NCBI GenBank assembly: GCA_030549205.1
Contig: JAUKTV010000020.1
Location: forward strand, 1-64,000
Length of the DNA: 64,000 nt
Origin: Apiosordaria backusii
Lineage: Eukaryota; Ascomycota; Sordariomycetes; Sordariales; Lasiosphaeriaceae
Reading direction: 5' to 3'
Of this stretch, positions 1 to 11,578 are shown piece after piece. Position 1 is the stretch's first letter. The number at the start of each line of letters is the position of its first letter. The notes below the pieces were generated by a model. That model was not told the origin of the DNA. It saw only the letters and a program-made list of their open reading frames with translations, and made no database searches. The position numbers and the translations under genes are program-made.

Positions 1-1549
1 TATTTTATAGTAAATAAGCCTTATTAAAGTTTATAGACTATTTATATAGAGGTACTTTTATAGTATTAAATTATAGTAAAGAACTTTATAGAAATATTAC
101 TTTTTAAACTTTTATTAATTTTAATAAACTTTAACGTTAAGTTTTTTAATATAATTAATTAACTTATACTAATTAATATTAACTTTAAATTATAAATTAA
201 GTAAATTAATACTTATAAACTATAAAAAAAAGCTTTTTATTATAAATTAAAAGATAATAAAGTACTATATAAACTATTAAAACATTAAGTTAAAATATAA
301 ATATATTAACTTAAGCTTTTTAATAGTAAATTTTTAAAAAAAAGTATATTTTAACCTTTATATTATTAAAGGTATAGTATAAAATAGGAAGGCCTTTTTA
401 AAGGTATTAAAAAAAAGTTTTTTTAAAAAAAAGCTTAAAAGTAATAGTATAATAGTTAATACTTTAAAGCTTTTTTAAAAAAAAAGAAAAAAGGCTTTAA
501 AAGGTTAAAGCTTTAAAAATAGACTTAAAGTAAAGGATTTATTTACTTATATAATAACTTTTATAATTTAATTTAAAGGTTTTAAAGACTTTAATAGTAA
601 AATAGTAATAAAGTATTATATAGTATTTATAAAGCTATTAAAATATAAAAGCATTAAAGGTAAGGCTTTAATAGCCTTTTCTTTAAAAGACTTCTTTTAT
701 ATAATATTAGATTATTAACTATATTATTAATAATTGAAAATGGTTTACTAACTATAAGCTTAATAATAGTTTATTAAGGATAATTTATATAAAAAAGGAT
801 CCTTATATTTAAAGGCTTTAAAATACTATATTTATAGTATTTTATAAAAGTACTTTTAAATATATTAAACTTAAGTTTAAAAACACTTTATATATCTTTA
901 ATTTAATATTAACCTTTTTAATATATATATATTATAAAGTTAACGGTTAAATTAAAAAAAAGTACTATTTAAATTTAATAAAGCTTTAATAATAGTATTT
1001 AACTTTAAAGCTTTAAGCTTTTTTTAAAACTATAAAAGGTAAAAAGGTCTATTATTTATTATAATATAGTTTTAACGTTATTAATTAAAAGTAAAAATTA
1101 ATAGTAAAGCTTTTTAATAAGCCTTTATTTTAAAAGATAATTATTTAAAGGTCAATTTAAATCCTTAAAGGCTTAGCAATAAGCTTATTAAGCTAAATAG
1201 TAATAGTATTATTAACTTTAATTTAAATGTTTAAAAGGTAAAGCTCTATAGATTTAAAAGGTTTAAATTTAATTGTAAAGAAGGCTATAGTCGAAGTAAA
1301 CTTAAAGAAATAAAGTTCTATTAATTTAAAGAAGGCCTTAATAGTTTAAGTAATTTTAACTTTAAAAGATTTAATTAAAGTAGACTTATTAAAGAGCTCT
1401 ATTAACTTATAGAAAGCTTTAATAGTTTAAATAACTTTAGCTTACTTAATTAAAAAGAAGTTTAAAGAGGTTATATATTTAAAGAAGCTATTAAAAATAT
1501 TCTTAATATTACTATAGACTATTATAGTAAATTACTTTAAATAGTATTA
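1..1549. repeat. AT-rich RIP-degraded DNA, unresolved
   Basis: Almost pure A/T with scattered AAGCTTT, TTAAAG and TAGTA words and stops in every frame, as left by heavy RIP. It lies directly upstream of readable copia-type polyprotein segments on the + strand, so it may hold the gag part and 5' LTR of the same element. I could not read a gag domain or a 5' LTR in it. Confidence 0.6.
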
Positions 1550-4500
1550 AAATAGTATATTAAATTAGGCTATATAGGCTTAATATTATTAAAAAAGATT
1601 AATAAAGTTATTATTAAACTTTTAAATTTAAACTAAATAAAAGAAGTAGATTTTTAATGTTCGGCCTATAATAAAATTAAAGTAATAAAAAGGCTTTAAT
1701 TTTTTACTATTTTAAACCTATTTAAGGTTTTAAGTTCTATTAAAGACAATACTTTTAAAATTAAGCCTATATTTTATAATAGACTTCTTATAGTATTAAT
1801 TTTAATAAACTGAAAATCCTAATTTAAATAAACCTTTTACTTATTAAATATTAAAGAATTAACTATATTAAATACTATTAAAGGCTTTTTAAAAGGCTTA
1901 AAGAATTATTATAATAAGTATCTTATTTATTTCTATTATAATAGTAAAAAGGAAATTAACTATAAATTATAGGCTTAGTTTTTTACTAAAGGTATTGAAT
2001 TTTTTACTTTTAAACCCTATATTTATAAGTAAAATAGTTTAATTAAATACTTTATTAAAGTATTTTTAAACCAGTTATAAACTATAATAGTATTATTATA
2101 GCTTTTTTAATATTTATAATACTATATAATATTTATAGTATTTAAATTAGTTAACTATACTATAGTTAATAATAAAAACCTAACTTTTTATTAAACGTTT
2201 TATAATAAATTAAAACTTTCCCTTTTTTATAAATTAAACTTAAGCTAGTTTAAAGCTATAAGCTTTTCTATAAAGCTTTTTATTTTAATTATAAAAAGGT
2301 TTAAAGCTTTAAAGCTATAAGCCTATATAGAGTTTAGTAAACTATTAATTATCTTTAAAAATAAGACCTATTAAATATAAATACCGGTTAAAAAGATAGT
2401 AGTAAAATCTTCCTTTATTAATATAGTAAACAAACCTATTATAATTTAAAGTATTATTATTATTTTAAAAAGAAATTTAAATCGAAAAAGGATATAACTA
2501 CTATAATTATAATTAGTAAATAAAGATAATAACTTATATTTAATAAATAATTTAACCAGCCAGCTAAATTTATAAATTGGCTAATAGGTTAATATTAAAT
2601 AATTCTTTAATAATAAGCTAATTAATAAGCCTACTATTTAAAAGACTATAATTAATAGTAACTTAAAGCCTTTTAATAGGCTTATTATAAACTTTAAAGT
2701 CAGCTTAAAACCTTCTATTAAAGACCACTTACTGATAGAAGTAAAAGAACTATATTTAAGTATAAATAAAGATATTAAAATAGATATTAATTAATTTATT
2801 AAATTAATATTAATTAGGATTAAGGCCTATTATTATAAGGTCTTTAAAGGTCTTTTTAATACTAGCTTATTATTTTAAATACTTAAATAAGTATTAAAAA
2901 ACTTTAAAAAACCTTATTAGTTAAAGGCTATATATAGCGAATTTAAATAAATAGTTAATTAAAAACCTTTAAGTTCTTTCTTTAAAGTGCTTTTTTAAAA
3001 ACTATATACTATTAATTAATAAGTTAGTACTATATAAAAAGACCGATAAAGAAAATAAGCTTTTAAAGTTTAAGTTAAGTTAATTATTAAAGGACTTTTA
3101 TAAAAAAAAGGTTTAAATTTTATAAAGACCTTTACTTTTACTACTATACTATTTACTTAGTATATATTGTTAATTATAATAGCTTTATTAAATTAGAAAA
3201 TAAAGTAAATCGATTTTATAAAGGTATTTTTTAATAGCTATTTAAAAGAAGAAAATTATATAGTTATATTTAAAGGCTTCTATAAGTTCTATTAAAAAGT
3301 AGATTTAACTATTAAAACTAAGCTATATAAATAAGGCTTTAAGTTTAAAACTAATTAAATAATTTACCTTTTGAAAGCCTTATATAGCTTAAAGTAAAGC
3401 TTTAAACTTTAATAAACTAAACTTATTAAGTTATTAAAAAAGAAGGTTTTATAGCGTTAATTTCTAACTTTACTATTTTTATAATTTTAAGGTTAAGATT
3501 TTTATAATAACCTATATTAATAATTATTTAATTATAGACTTTAATAAGGCCTATATTTAATAACTTAAGAAAAGTTTAAATAAAGTTTACTTAATAGAAA
3601 ATAAAAGGCCGGCTTTTTTCTTTTTAAAGGTTTAAATAATAAAGAATAAGCATTGCTTTTTTTTATAACTTAGTTAAGCCTAATATATATAAAAGGTAAT
3701 TAAAACCTTTAACTTTAAAAATAGCTATAAAATACTAGTTCTATTATAGCTTAAAATAATAATTTAAAAATGATATTGAACGTCGTTAAACGTCATAGTA
3801 GATTGGGAATCAGCTTATTTATGCTTAGCTAAAGAAGTTGCTATATATAAGCCGTAAGGCTATTACCTATTTTAAAAGGAAACCTATGTATTTTTATTTA
3901 ACCTATTTAGGTTTAATTGGACTAAAACCCCTTTGTCCTCATTTATACCCAGCTTCTAAGCTATCCTAATGCCTCTGGCCCTGTAAGGCTTCGATAAACG
4001 TCCCTTTGGTCGGTTTCGGTATAGTTACAGTCTTGCAGTTGTATCTGTGCTTAGTGGATACCCCTAGGTGGTAAGGCTGTTTTATTAGTCCGTAGGTTAC
4101 GGTAAAAGTAGGCCCCGCCCCACTTTTTACCTCAGCCACTGGCCAATGAAAATTAGCTCTTTTGCCTTGCGCGAGACTCGAACTCACAACCTCTCAATTG
4201 TATGCAGCAATTTGAAAGGCCCTCAGATGCATGCCACTGCGCTACGGGATAAATAATAACTTAATATAAAGACCTTAAATTAAAAAGAAGCCCTATAAAT
4301 AAGTTAAATTATATACTATTTTAATATATAGTAAATACTATAATAATATATTTAATAACTTAAATAAAGCCTAATATTACCTTTATAATATAGTAGCTTT
4401 TAAAAAGTATATAATAACCTACTATAATAAACCTAAATGCCGTTAAAAACCTTCTAAAGTATTTAAATAGTATAGAGAATTTAATAATCATTTATAGCTA

Positions 4501-5030
4501 TAGTACTATTAGACTTATTAAAAAAGAAGGCACTATAGTATTTATAAACTTTATAGATTTAAACTTTATAAAGGACTTAAAGGATTTAAAATCTACCTAT
4601 AGCTTTATATTTAAAGTAACTAGAGGCTTTATAAACTAGAAATTAAAGAAAGCCAATACTATAAGCCTCTTTACTTTAAAGGTTAAAACCGATATACTTA
4701 TTAAGGCTATTTATAAGGCTTTATAGATTAGAAAGGTTTATAAAAAGCTAAAGTATACTTTAGTAAGCTCTATCCTTTTATATAGTAATAATATTAGCTT
4801 TATAATTACTGCCTATAATCTAGCCTTTTATAATTGTACTAAGTATATACTATTAAATTACTATTAAATTAAGAAGTAAATTAAAGTACTATAAGTTACT
4901 ATTAACTATTTAAATATTAAATAAATACCAGCTAATAGATTAATTAAGCTACTGGCTAGTTAAAAATTTAAAACCTTTATAGGTCTTTTAAGTTTAAAGA
5001 ATAGACTTATAGAGAAAAAGTTAATAGAAG
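1550..5030 (+). mobile_element. RIP-decayed Ty1/copia retrotransposon relic
   Basis: Several + strand frames, full of TAA/TAG where CAA, CAG or TGG is expected, still read as copia polyprotein in the right order. About 1555-1690 resembles GAG-preintegrase (KLGYIGLILLKK, family RLGHxGxxxLKK). About 1990-2130 resembles the integrase segment that normally reads YTPQQNGVAER, here starting GIEFFTFKPY. About 2330-2440 resembles the integrase C-terminus (IPVKKIVVKS). About 2880-3740 is reverse transcriptase with KALYSLK (family KALYGLKQ) and, at 3510-3553, TYINNYLII where the family has YVDDYLI. About 4547-5020 is RNase H (KSTYSFIFK, ISLFTLK, LLYSNN). The changes Val to Ile, Asp to Asn, His to Tyr and Gln to stop are those RIP makes. 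The order GAG-INT-RT-RH defines copia rather than gypsy. No frame is intact. The element is split at 3763-4250 by a tRNA-headed insertion. Confidence 0.85.
3763..4250 (-). mobile_element. Candidate tRNA-derived SINE inserted in the copia relic
   Basis: A 488-bp island of normal base composition inside AT-rich RIP DNA. On the minus strand it begins at 4250 with a tRNA-like head, ATCCCGTAGCGCAGTGGC, containing an A box. About 60 bases on comes a B box (GAGTTCGAGTC) inside a 5-bp T-stem, then GCAAGGCA, which looks like a 3' acceptor half. The 5' acceptor half does not pair with it and the anticodon arm is irregular, so this is not a working tRNA gene. An unrelated body of about 400 bp follows. 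AAATAATAA occurs at 3754-3762 and 4251-4259 and fits a target-site duplication, although such AT words are common here. Known fungal SINEs (Foxy, Mg-SINE) have this design. Its length is near the lower limit for RIP, which would explain why it kept its GC. Confidence 0.68.
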
Positions 5031-6889
5031 AATAGATTAAAAAACTACCTTTTCTATATTTAATTTTCCTTTATAAATTTATAAAAGTAGTTACTTAATA
5101 CTTTAAATATATAAGCTTTAATACTTTATATACTTTATATTTTAATATTTTAATTAATTAATTAGTTTATTAATTTTAGCTTACTATAGTAGGCCTTAGA
5201 TTTAAATTTAAGCCTATTATTTATTATAAGTAGAAAAGAGGTATTAAATGAAGTCTTTATAAGGCTTAAGTTTATAATAAGTAGTTACTATTATATTATA
5301 TAGTAAAAGTTTAAATAAGAAAGTCTACTTATTAACTATTTAGTATTTAGCTAATACCTTATTTTACTATAAGGCTATTTAAAGGCCTATATCTTATTAA
5401 CTAATAAGTTAAACTGTTTATAATTTTATATTTAAACTACTAAGGCCTATTATTATAAATAATATAAGTAGCCTAACTTTAACCTTATAATAACCTATAC
5501 TTTAAGTTAAGAATGTTAGGTTTTATAGCCCTCTTTATATAACTATAAGTCGATTATTAAAAAGCTGTAAACTATATTAACTTAACTGCTTATAAGACCT
5601 ATAGTTAACTATTAAGCTAGTTAAATTAATTAAGATTTAATAGGCTTATAGTTAAGTAAGTAGATTACTACTATACTTAATTATAGGCCTATAGGCCCTA
5701 TAGGTCAGAAACTACAGTAGGTTTAGTAAGTAGTTTATAGGGCTTAGTAAACTTTAAGGTCAATTAAACTATACTTTAGCCTATCTACTTACTAAAGTAT
5801 ATAAGACACTATATATTAGTCGGTAGGTATATAGTAAAGGTTAAGTACAAACCTTACTATAGAGATTATTACAGTAGATTTATAAAAGGCTAGTATTATA
5901 ATACAATTGTTTACCTACTATATTTCTATTCTGCAGTACCTACAAGGTACTATACACTAGTACCCCAGTACTAAGCTATAGGTATCGCATATAAGACTTC
6001 CGCTATACTGTAAGCTAGTGTATGAGCACTAATTACAGGGCCCTTAGGCCTATAATTGGCCATACCTATTCCAATAACAATTCCTAAGTTACATAACCTG
6101 GTACTATAGATATTTAGCCAGGTAGTTAGGCTTCCACTTTCACAAATACATCATCTTTACACCCTTATTAAGCAATGCTATGGTGACATTCCATTACCAG
6201 GCTTAATATTGTATTGTATATTCAGCTCTATAAATAGTAATAAGATAAATTAATAAAGTTTAATAGTAAATTTAATTTTCTCTTAGTAAATTATAAATCA
6301 AGAAGTATTAGAATAATATAGACGATATTATATAAAGTAATTAAAATAATAAATAAAAACGCTTTAAATTTACTGTAATTTTAACCTGTTATTAATAATA
6401 AAACCCTATAATATAGTTTACTATAAATTATAGGAAATAGTAAAAAATAGTAATTTAAATAACTTTATAATATAGTATATAATGAAGTTAAGTTTTAAAT
6501 ATAATAAAACTATTACTTTATTACTTAATAATTGAAGTTCAAAAGTTTAGATAGAGCAGCGGTAAGGGTATGGGGTGCGGCCAGCTAATAGGTAAAAGGA
6601 AGGTGGGCTTGCAGCTTTGTGGTAGATTCAGGAGTTCAGGAGTCATGTATAAGAGTATGTCTACTGCTTGCATTCTACCTTAGATGGATCATCGACTTTT
6701 ATTTCTTCAAAAACATACCTATTGCATGTATGTAGTAGTATTTAGGCCCTCTGATCAGGTTAAGGCCATGCTTTCTATGTGGTTTGCGAGCCTATATTGT
6801 CTTCCAATTGTCATTGACTAAGTGCAGCCTGCAAGCTAGCCACTATTTACATACATACGTTAACCGCAGGCTTGTAATAGCCTAGTCGT
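5031..6889. repeat. AT-rich DNA with less degraded patches
   Basis: Mostly RIP-like AT-rich sequence that should include the 3' end of the copia relic, although no LTR was recognised. Two patches are closer to normal composition, about 5880-6240 and 6540-6889. The second contains many C/G words and no coding frame. They may be unique sequence or short elements that escaped RIP. No gene is supported. Confidence 0.5.
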
Positions 6890-7037
6890 TGATAAAATGT
6901 ACCATAGCACTGCTTTATAATGTATGTAAAGATAATAAATTCTATAAGTAGAAGAGCCTAGTTACTTAATTAGATATATCTATAGTACTAAATTATATAA
7001 CCTATAAATTATATATACTAACTTTTAAATCCTTACA
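6890..7037. repeat. Left LTR copy
   Basis: Begins TGATAAAATGTACC and ends AATCCTTACA, so it has TG...CA termini. It aligns without gaps to 8262-8409, and most differences are transitions. It shares CTTTATAATGTAT and ATAAATTCT with the right copy. This copy is the more A/T-converted of the two in its 3' two thirds. Confidence 0.65.
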
Positions 7038-8261
7038 ATACCTCCTTTATATATTAACTTTACCTTAAAATTATCCTTTTAATTATACCTCCTTTATATA
7101 CTATATTCTATTACTAAATAATAATATATTTATAATTACAACTTAATATTTTAATTATACTATAATTTTATTCTTTATTTTAACTATACTAATAACCTTT
7201 TAATATTAATATCCTTATTACTATACCGTATTATCATCCTTATATATTATTTTAAATAATACTATTCTTTTTATTTATATTATTTTAAAACTATAATTTA
7301 ATACTTTAATTATATTAACTTAAAACTATATTTTAATACTCCAATTATACTAACTTAATACTATATTTTAAAGCTTTAATTATATTAATACTATTTATCT
7401 TTTTATTTATTTATATTATACTCTTTCCTATTTACCTTTTTAATTTAATAGTTAAATTATTTTAAAAATTTAGTTTATTTTAAATTATAATCCTATTATA
7501 TTAAAATCATTTACATTTTACCTCCTTTACTTCCTATATTCTTTTTATTTTTATTTTTATTTCTTTATATTTATATTTTATACTTAATATTTACTTTACT
7601 ATTAATTTATTATTAACTATAATAAGTTAAAAGTTAATAGTTTAAAAGACAATAAATTAAAAGATAATAAATTATATTATTATAATAAAAGCCTATAATT
7701 AAAGTATAATAGATTAAATTTATAAAAGGATAAGTTATATTATTATATTTATAATAAAGGGTTAAACTTTAAGGGTAACTGGTTATACTATTATAGTAAA
7801 GGCAGGAGGTTAGATTTTAAAGATAATAAGCTATAGTATTATTATAAATATAGAAAATATAGTAAGGTGGTTATATTAATTAAAGGGTAAGTAGGTTAAA
7901 TAAGATTAAATAATTTAATAAATTATAAAGTTATTTAATAAATTAATAAGGTTAGTAATAAATTAAGGTTATATTAAGAGTTTATATAAATACCAAATAT
8001 TTAATTAATAACGTTTAAAGTATAAAATTATTATATTAATTAACGTTATTATTAAGTTAATATTAAGGATAATATTAGGTTATTTAATAATAGAGGATAA
8101 CGATATTATTATAAATTACTTTTTAATATTATAGTTAAGTTAATTAAATAGTAGAAACTTACTAAGGCTTTAAGGGAAGTTAGGTTTTTAATTTAAATAT
8201 AAAATTAAAAAAAAGATTACTATTTAGCAGATTATTAAGGATATAGAGTTATAGTTACTAT

Positions 8262-8409
8262 TAATAAAATATACTGTAATATTGCTTTATAATGTATATA
8301 AAGATGATAAATTCTGTAAGTAGGAGAGCTGGGTTATTTAGTTAGGTATATTTATGGTGTTAGGCTATATGACCTGTGAATTGTATATACTAGCTTCTAG
8401 ATCCTTGCA
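8262..8409. repeat. Right LTR copy
   Basis: Begins TAATAAAATATACT and ends GATCCTTGCA. The first dinucleotide is TA where the left copy has TG, as expected from G-to-A RIP. The 3' two thirds keep more G than the left copy (for example GTAAGTAGGAGAGC against ATAAGTAGAAGAGC). Same length as the left copy. Confidence 0.65.
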
Positions 8410-8989
8410 GTTATGGTATTATAGTTTATATTATATTCTGTCACTATTTCAGTAACTATAATATATACTTAATAATATATAAATAAATATTATATATATA
8501 GGATAATAATAAAAAAGACTGTTTTTATAGTTAACTATAATAGTAGTTGCATTTTAATACCTGATAATAAGATTAAGGATTTTTTAATACTTTAACAGCG
8601 ACTTTTTCTATATATAGAAAAGTATTTATAGTAGGTTAGGAAGGTTCTAGGAGGGTAAGTGCGACTTCGGTTGCATTAATATTACTGACGTAATATTTAT
8701 ATTAGGCGACCTTTACGCAGATCAGGGCTGACTAAGTAGGGAAAGCCGAGGCGATGTATCAGCGGGCACTCTCTAGGTTTCAGACCGCCCTAGGACCGTC
8801 TGTGATGAACCCCTACTCAGAACCTCTGAAAGGGATATACAGTTGAAGGTAACTTCTGAATGATGGTTCGGTGCAGCTAAACAGTGCACAACAAGTAAGG
8901 TAGTCTCAATGCAAACACAAGATGCTGTGAATACAAGCTATGATTGCATACTGCGGGCAGTGTACCTAATCAGATGTCTATAGCGCTGT
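8410..8989. other. Border from RIP DNA to normal DNA
   Basis: Base composition changes from AT-rich to normal at about 8640. The remaining 350 bases before the first gene hold no open frame or RNA gene that I can support and probably include the 3' UTR of the minus-strand gene that follows. Confidence 0.5.
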
Positions 8990-10171
8990 CTACTGCTCTT
9001 CTCCCCATTTTCCAGCCATCCTTCTCCTGATCTTGGCCACGTCGTCCATCCCAGATTCAGCAGCGGCTTCGTACGCTAGCCGGTAAACTTGCGTGTTCTC
9101 CGAGAAGAGCGGTCGCTTGTCACCCCAGCCCGTCAGGTTGCGAATTTTCTCACTGCTCACCCACTGACTCCAAGCAAAGACCAGGTCGCAGTTCTGGCCA
9201 GATGCAGCTGCTGGGAGCTCTTCCCGAGTAACTCCGAATCTTGCTCCGTTTCCGAATCCATACTCGAGTGCCAGCGCAGTGCCCACTTCTCTGAGTGTTT
9301 CATATCTCCTTCCAGAGATGTTGAATACCTCGCCAGCGACTGCGCGCCGGCCATCATTCAGTCCACCTACTCCCGGTCCTCCCCACAGTGCGGTTGTCGC
9401 CAAAGCTACGTAGCCTTCGCCACAGTCATCAATGTGCAGTCCATGCATGATGGTCCCTTCATCTGCCGTAAAATCGAGGGTTCGTTCCTCCAATCTCCCT
9501 CCCTTTTCTTGGTGGGCACTAGAAAACGCAGCAGCGTAGTCAAAGGCGGCACCGTAGTAGCTCCCACTGTATCCAAACACAGGCGTGGCCCTCACAACAG
9601 CGGCATCAAAGTCGCTTCCTTCAGCGCCAGCCACCTCAAGCACGCGCAACGCGGCATCCATACGACCACGAATGATAGGATGCAGCTGCAGCGGGCTCTC
9701 TTCTGCATGTGGCGTCAGGTTCTTGTCTCCATGCAATCCTGTCATGCCGTAGTCCTTGCAACCAGATGACCACAGGACCAAAGGCCGAACACCACGAGAT
9801 GCTGACTCCTTGGATAGCACCTGGATTAGCCCGAGAAGGTCGTCCCAATGCTCTGCTTCGGTATTCCTTGATGGTTCGGTGCAGGTGACAATGACGTCCC
9901 AGACATGGCTGTGAGACAACACAGCCCTCAGCAGCACGTCTTTGTCGGAGAGAGACCCGACGATGGGGATAACTTCGTTTATTGCCAGACGGCGAGCGGC
10001 TGATTCACGGCGAACCAAGCCATAAACCCGAAAGAAGGCGGGAGGGTGAGAGGTTGGACTGCCGGTGCGGAGAAAGGCGTTGCAGATAGCAGTGCCTAGG
10101 TAACCATTTGCGCCTATAACGAGGACGTTCAGGGCTTTGGGCGAAGCTGGTGATGCTGAAGGGTGGTTCAT
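8990..10171 (-). CDS. NAD(P)-binding SDR / epimerase-like protein
   Basis: A 393-residue protein in one exon. Residues 15-26 (NVLVIGANGYLG) form a Rossmann nucleotide-binding motif, GxxGxxG at 20, 23 and 26. The segments VYGLVRR, IVGSLSD and VLWSSGC fit the following strands of an atypical or extended short-chain dehydrogenase / NAD-dependent epimerase. The canonical YxxxK is not obvious; the region around DYGMTGLHGDK is the nearest. The VFNISGRRYETLREVG region fits the substrate-side part of epimerase-like proteins. The likely role is cytosolic redox or sugar/small-molecule metabolism, with the substrate unknown. It is the first intact gene next to the RIP region and is not itself AT-biased. 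Confidence 0.75.
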   Translation of the reverse strand: MNHPSASPASPKALNVLVIGANGYLGTAICNAFLRTGSPTSHPPAFFRVYGLVRRESAARRLAINEVIPIVGSLSDKDVLLRAVLSHSHVWDVIVTCTEPSRNTEAEHWDDLLGLIQVLSKESASRGVRPLVLWSSGCKDYGMTGLHGDKNLTPHAEESPLQLHPIIRGRMDAALRVLEVAGAEGSDFDAAVVRATPVFGYSGSYYGAAFDYAAAFSSAHQEKGGRLEERTLDFTADEGTIMHGLHIDDCGEGYVALATTALWGGPGVGGLNDGRRAVAGEVFNISGRRYETLREVGTALALEYGFGNGARFGVTREELPAAASGQNCDLVFAWSQWVSSEKIRNLTGWGDKRPLFSENTQVYRLAYEAAAESGMDDVAKIRRRMAGKWGEEQ

Positions 10172-10691
10172 GTTTCTGTTGGGCCGTGGACGTGTCGAAT
10201 GGATTGGGCCTGGGTGACTTGAAGACTCTGGAAGATGGGAACGAGATGGTTGTGATATGTACCTAGAGTCTTAAAATAATCTGCCTGGTAATTACCCCAA
10301 TGATGCTGTAATCATGAGCTGACAAATCCCCAGAAAGGAGTCTTTGATGCTACCAACAGACGTCCCTGGTGGAGTGCTCAAGCACTAAAGCGTTGAGAGA
10401 GTGCGCCAAGCAACTCGACTTGCCCAAAAGGGCGAACGCAAAGGTGGCTGTGCAAAAGCTTAATGGGACGTCTGTCGTCTAACAGACCACAAGATCATGG
10501 GATAAGGAGGTCCAAATCTCAGGCACACACATCTCGTAACCATCAGTTCTTTCATTCGTCAATTGAGAACGGCTCGAGCCTAATCTCACGATCGGGGGGC
10601 ATTGTGCATGACTAAGCCAGCCAACGAGTCACAGCCAAATGCAAAGTAAATTGGCACTATCTCCTGTGCCTCCATTTCTTGATGAACCTGT
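10172..10691. other. Intergenic, no gene seen
   Basis: About 520 bases of normal composition between two minus-strand genes. It should include the promoter of the epimerase-like gene (ATG at 10171) and the 3' UTR of the RidA-like gene. No frame or RNA structure stood out. Confidence 0.5.
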
Positions 10692-11193
10692 CTAACTTGA
10701 AGCAGAAGCCTTCTCTGCAGCATGATTTTCTGCTCCCTCGGGATCATGAGCTGAGACCTCCACCTCGACTCTCATCCCCTCCAAGCCCAGCTGGTTCACC
10801 CCGACAGCCGTCATGATGGGCTGGTGATCTGGCATCCACTTCTTCAAATTTCGGACCAGCGCGCCCACCGCTTCGTCGTTAATGACTCAGGTAGATGTTG
10901 AGTTTGTAGACCTGGACCCATCTCTTTCCGCCGGCTGTTCGGAGGGCTAGGTCGACATTCTCGAAGGCTTGGTCGATTTCGTCTGACAGATCCTTGTGGA
11001 CCTCGCTCGTGTCGGGATTCCAGCCGCCTAATTGATGGTAAATGTCAGCTGAGCAAAGCAAAGCAGAGAGGGGAATCGTACCTTGGCCAGCGCACTCAAT
11101 CTTGTCCCCAACACGGACGGCTTGACTGTACCATAGCTCCCGGCGCTTCTCCTCGCCAAATCCCTTGTAGCAAAAGCAAGATAGATGAGACAT
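10692..11193 (-). pseudogene. RidA/YjgF-like gene with a frameshift
   Basis: Exon 1 is 11193-11082, then a 54-bp intron (11081-11028, donor GTACGA, acceptor TTAG), then an exon from 11027. The joined product reads like RidA (YjgF/YER057c/UK114) imine deaminases: SQAVRVGDKIECAGQGGWNP, then DEIDQAFENVDLALRTAGG. At 10880-10890 the frame runs NIYLSH and stops at TAA. Shifting by one base gives the family-like remainder, starting INDEAVGALVRNLKKWMPDH, to a TAG at 10692. I see no intron that could restore the frame. Intact RidA hydrolyses reactive enamine/imine intermediates. It is either a recent pseudogene or a one-base sequence error; the rest of the frame is well preserved, which fits either. 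Confidence 0.72.
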
Positions 11194-11578
11194 TCTGACC
11201 TAGAGCAAAATCGCTCGCTCGAGTTTCTCAGGGTTACAGATGAATGCTGTGTAACTCCAGCTCGGAGATTGCCGCCTTTGGCATGCCCCGGCTCAGATCA
11301 CTGTACTTCAAGACAGTCGGAAATTCACGGTCGAACTGCCGCTGATAACGGTCATTACTAATATCCCTTTACCTGGGCGCAGCAGGACCAGATCGGCCAT
11401 GGTAAAGGAAACAGAAGCTACAGTGAATTCCAATCGCATTCTGAGCCTTTCCATCTGGAATCTACGGGTAAATGACATTCAGAATGTAGAAAGGTTCTTT
11501 AACATCGTGAAATTTTCTAGCTGAAGAGATAGCACCAATTCCTACTCTATCTATTACTCTATTAGGCGTGTTATTCCC
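11194..11578. other. Intergenic, no gene seen
   Basis: About 385 bases upstream of the RidA-like start codon and downstream of the next minus-strand frame. No open frame or repeat noticed. Confidence 0.4.

Larger units (their letters stand above)
6890..8409. mobile_element. RIP-degraded LTR-flanked element, about 1.5 kb
   Basis: Two direct copies of a 148-bp sequence bound the element, at 6890-7037 and 8262-8409. GTCGT lies just before the first copy (6885-6889) and GTTAT just after the second (8410-8414). They differ only by a C/T and a G/A change, so they fit a 5-bp target-site duplication hit by RIP. The interior (about 1.2 kb) is too short for gag-pol and has no frame. Its first half (about 7038-7620) is nearly free of G and its second half (about 7620-8260) nearly free of C. 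A deleted or non-autonomous (TRIM-like) LTR element is the simplest reading. Confidence 0.6.

Noticed and set aside
3966..4187. Minus-strand frame of 73 codons inside the left AT-rich region
   Set aside because: It lies within the tRNA-headed insertion, starts in the tRNA-like head and has no protein character. It is open only because this island is not RIP-degraded.
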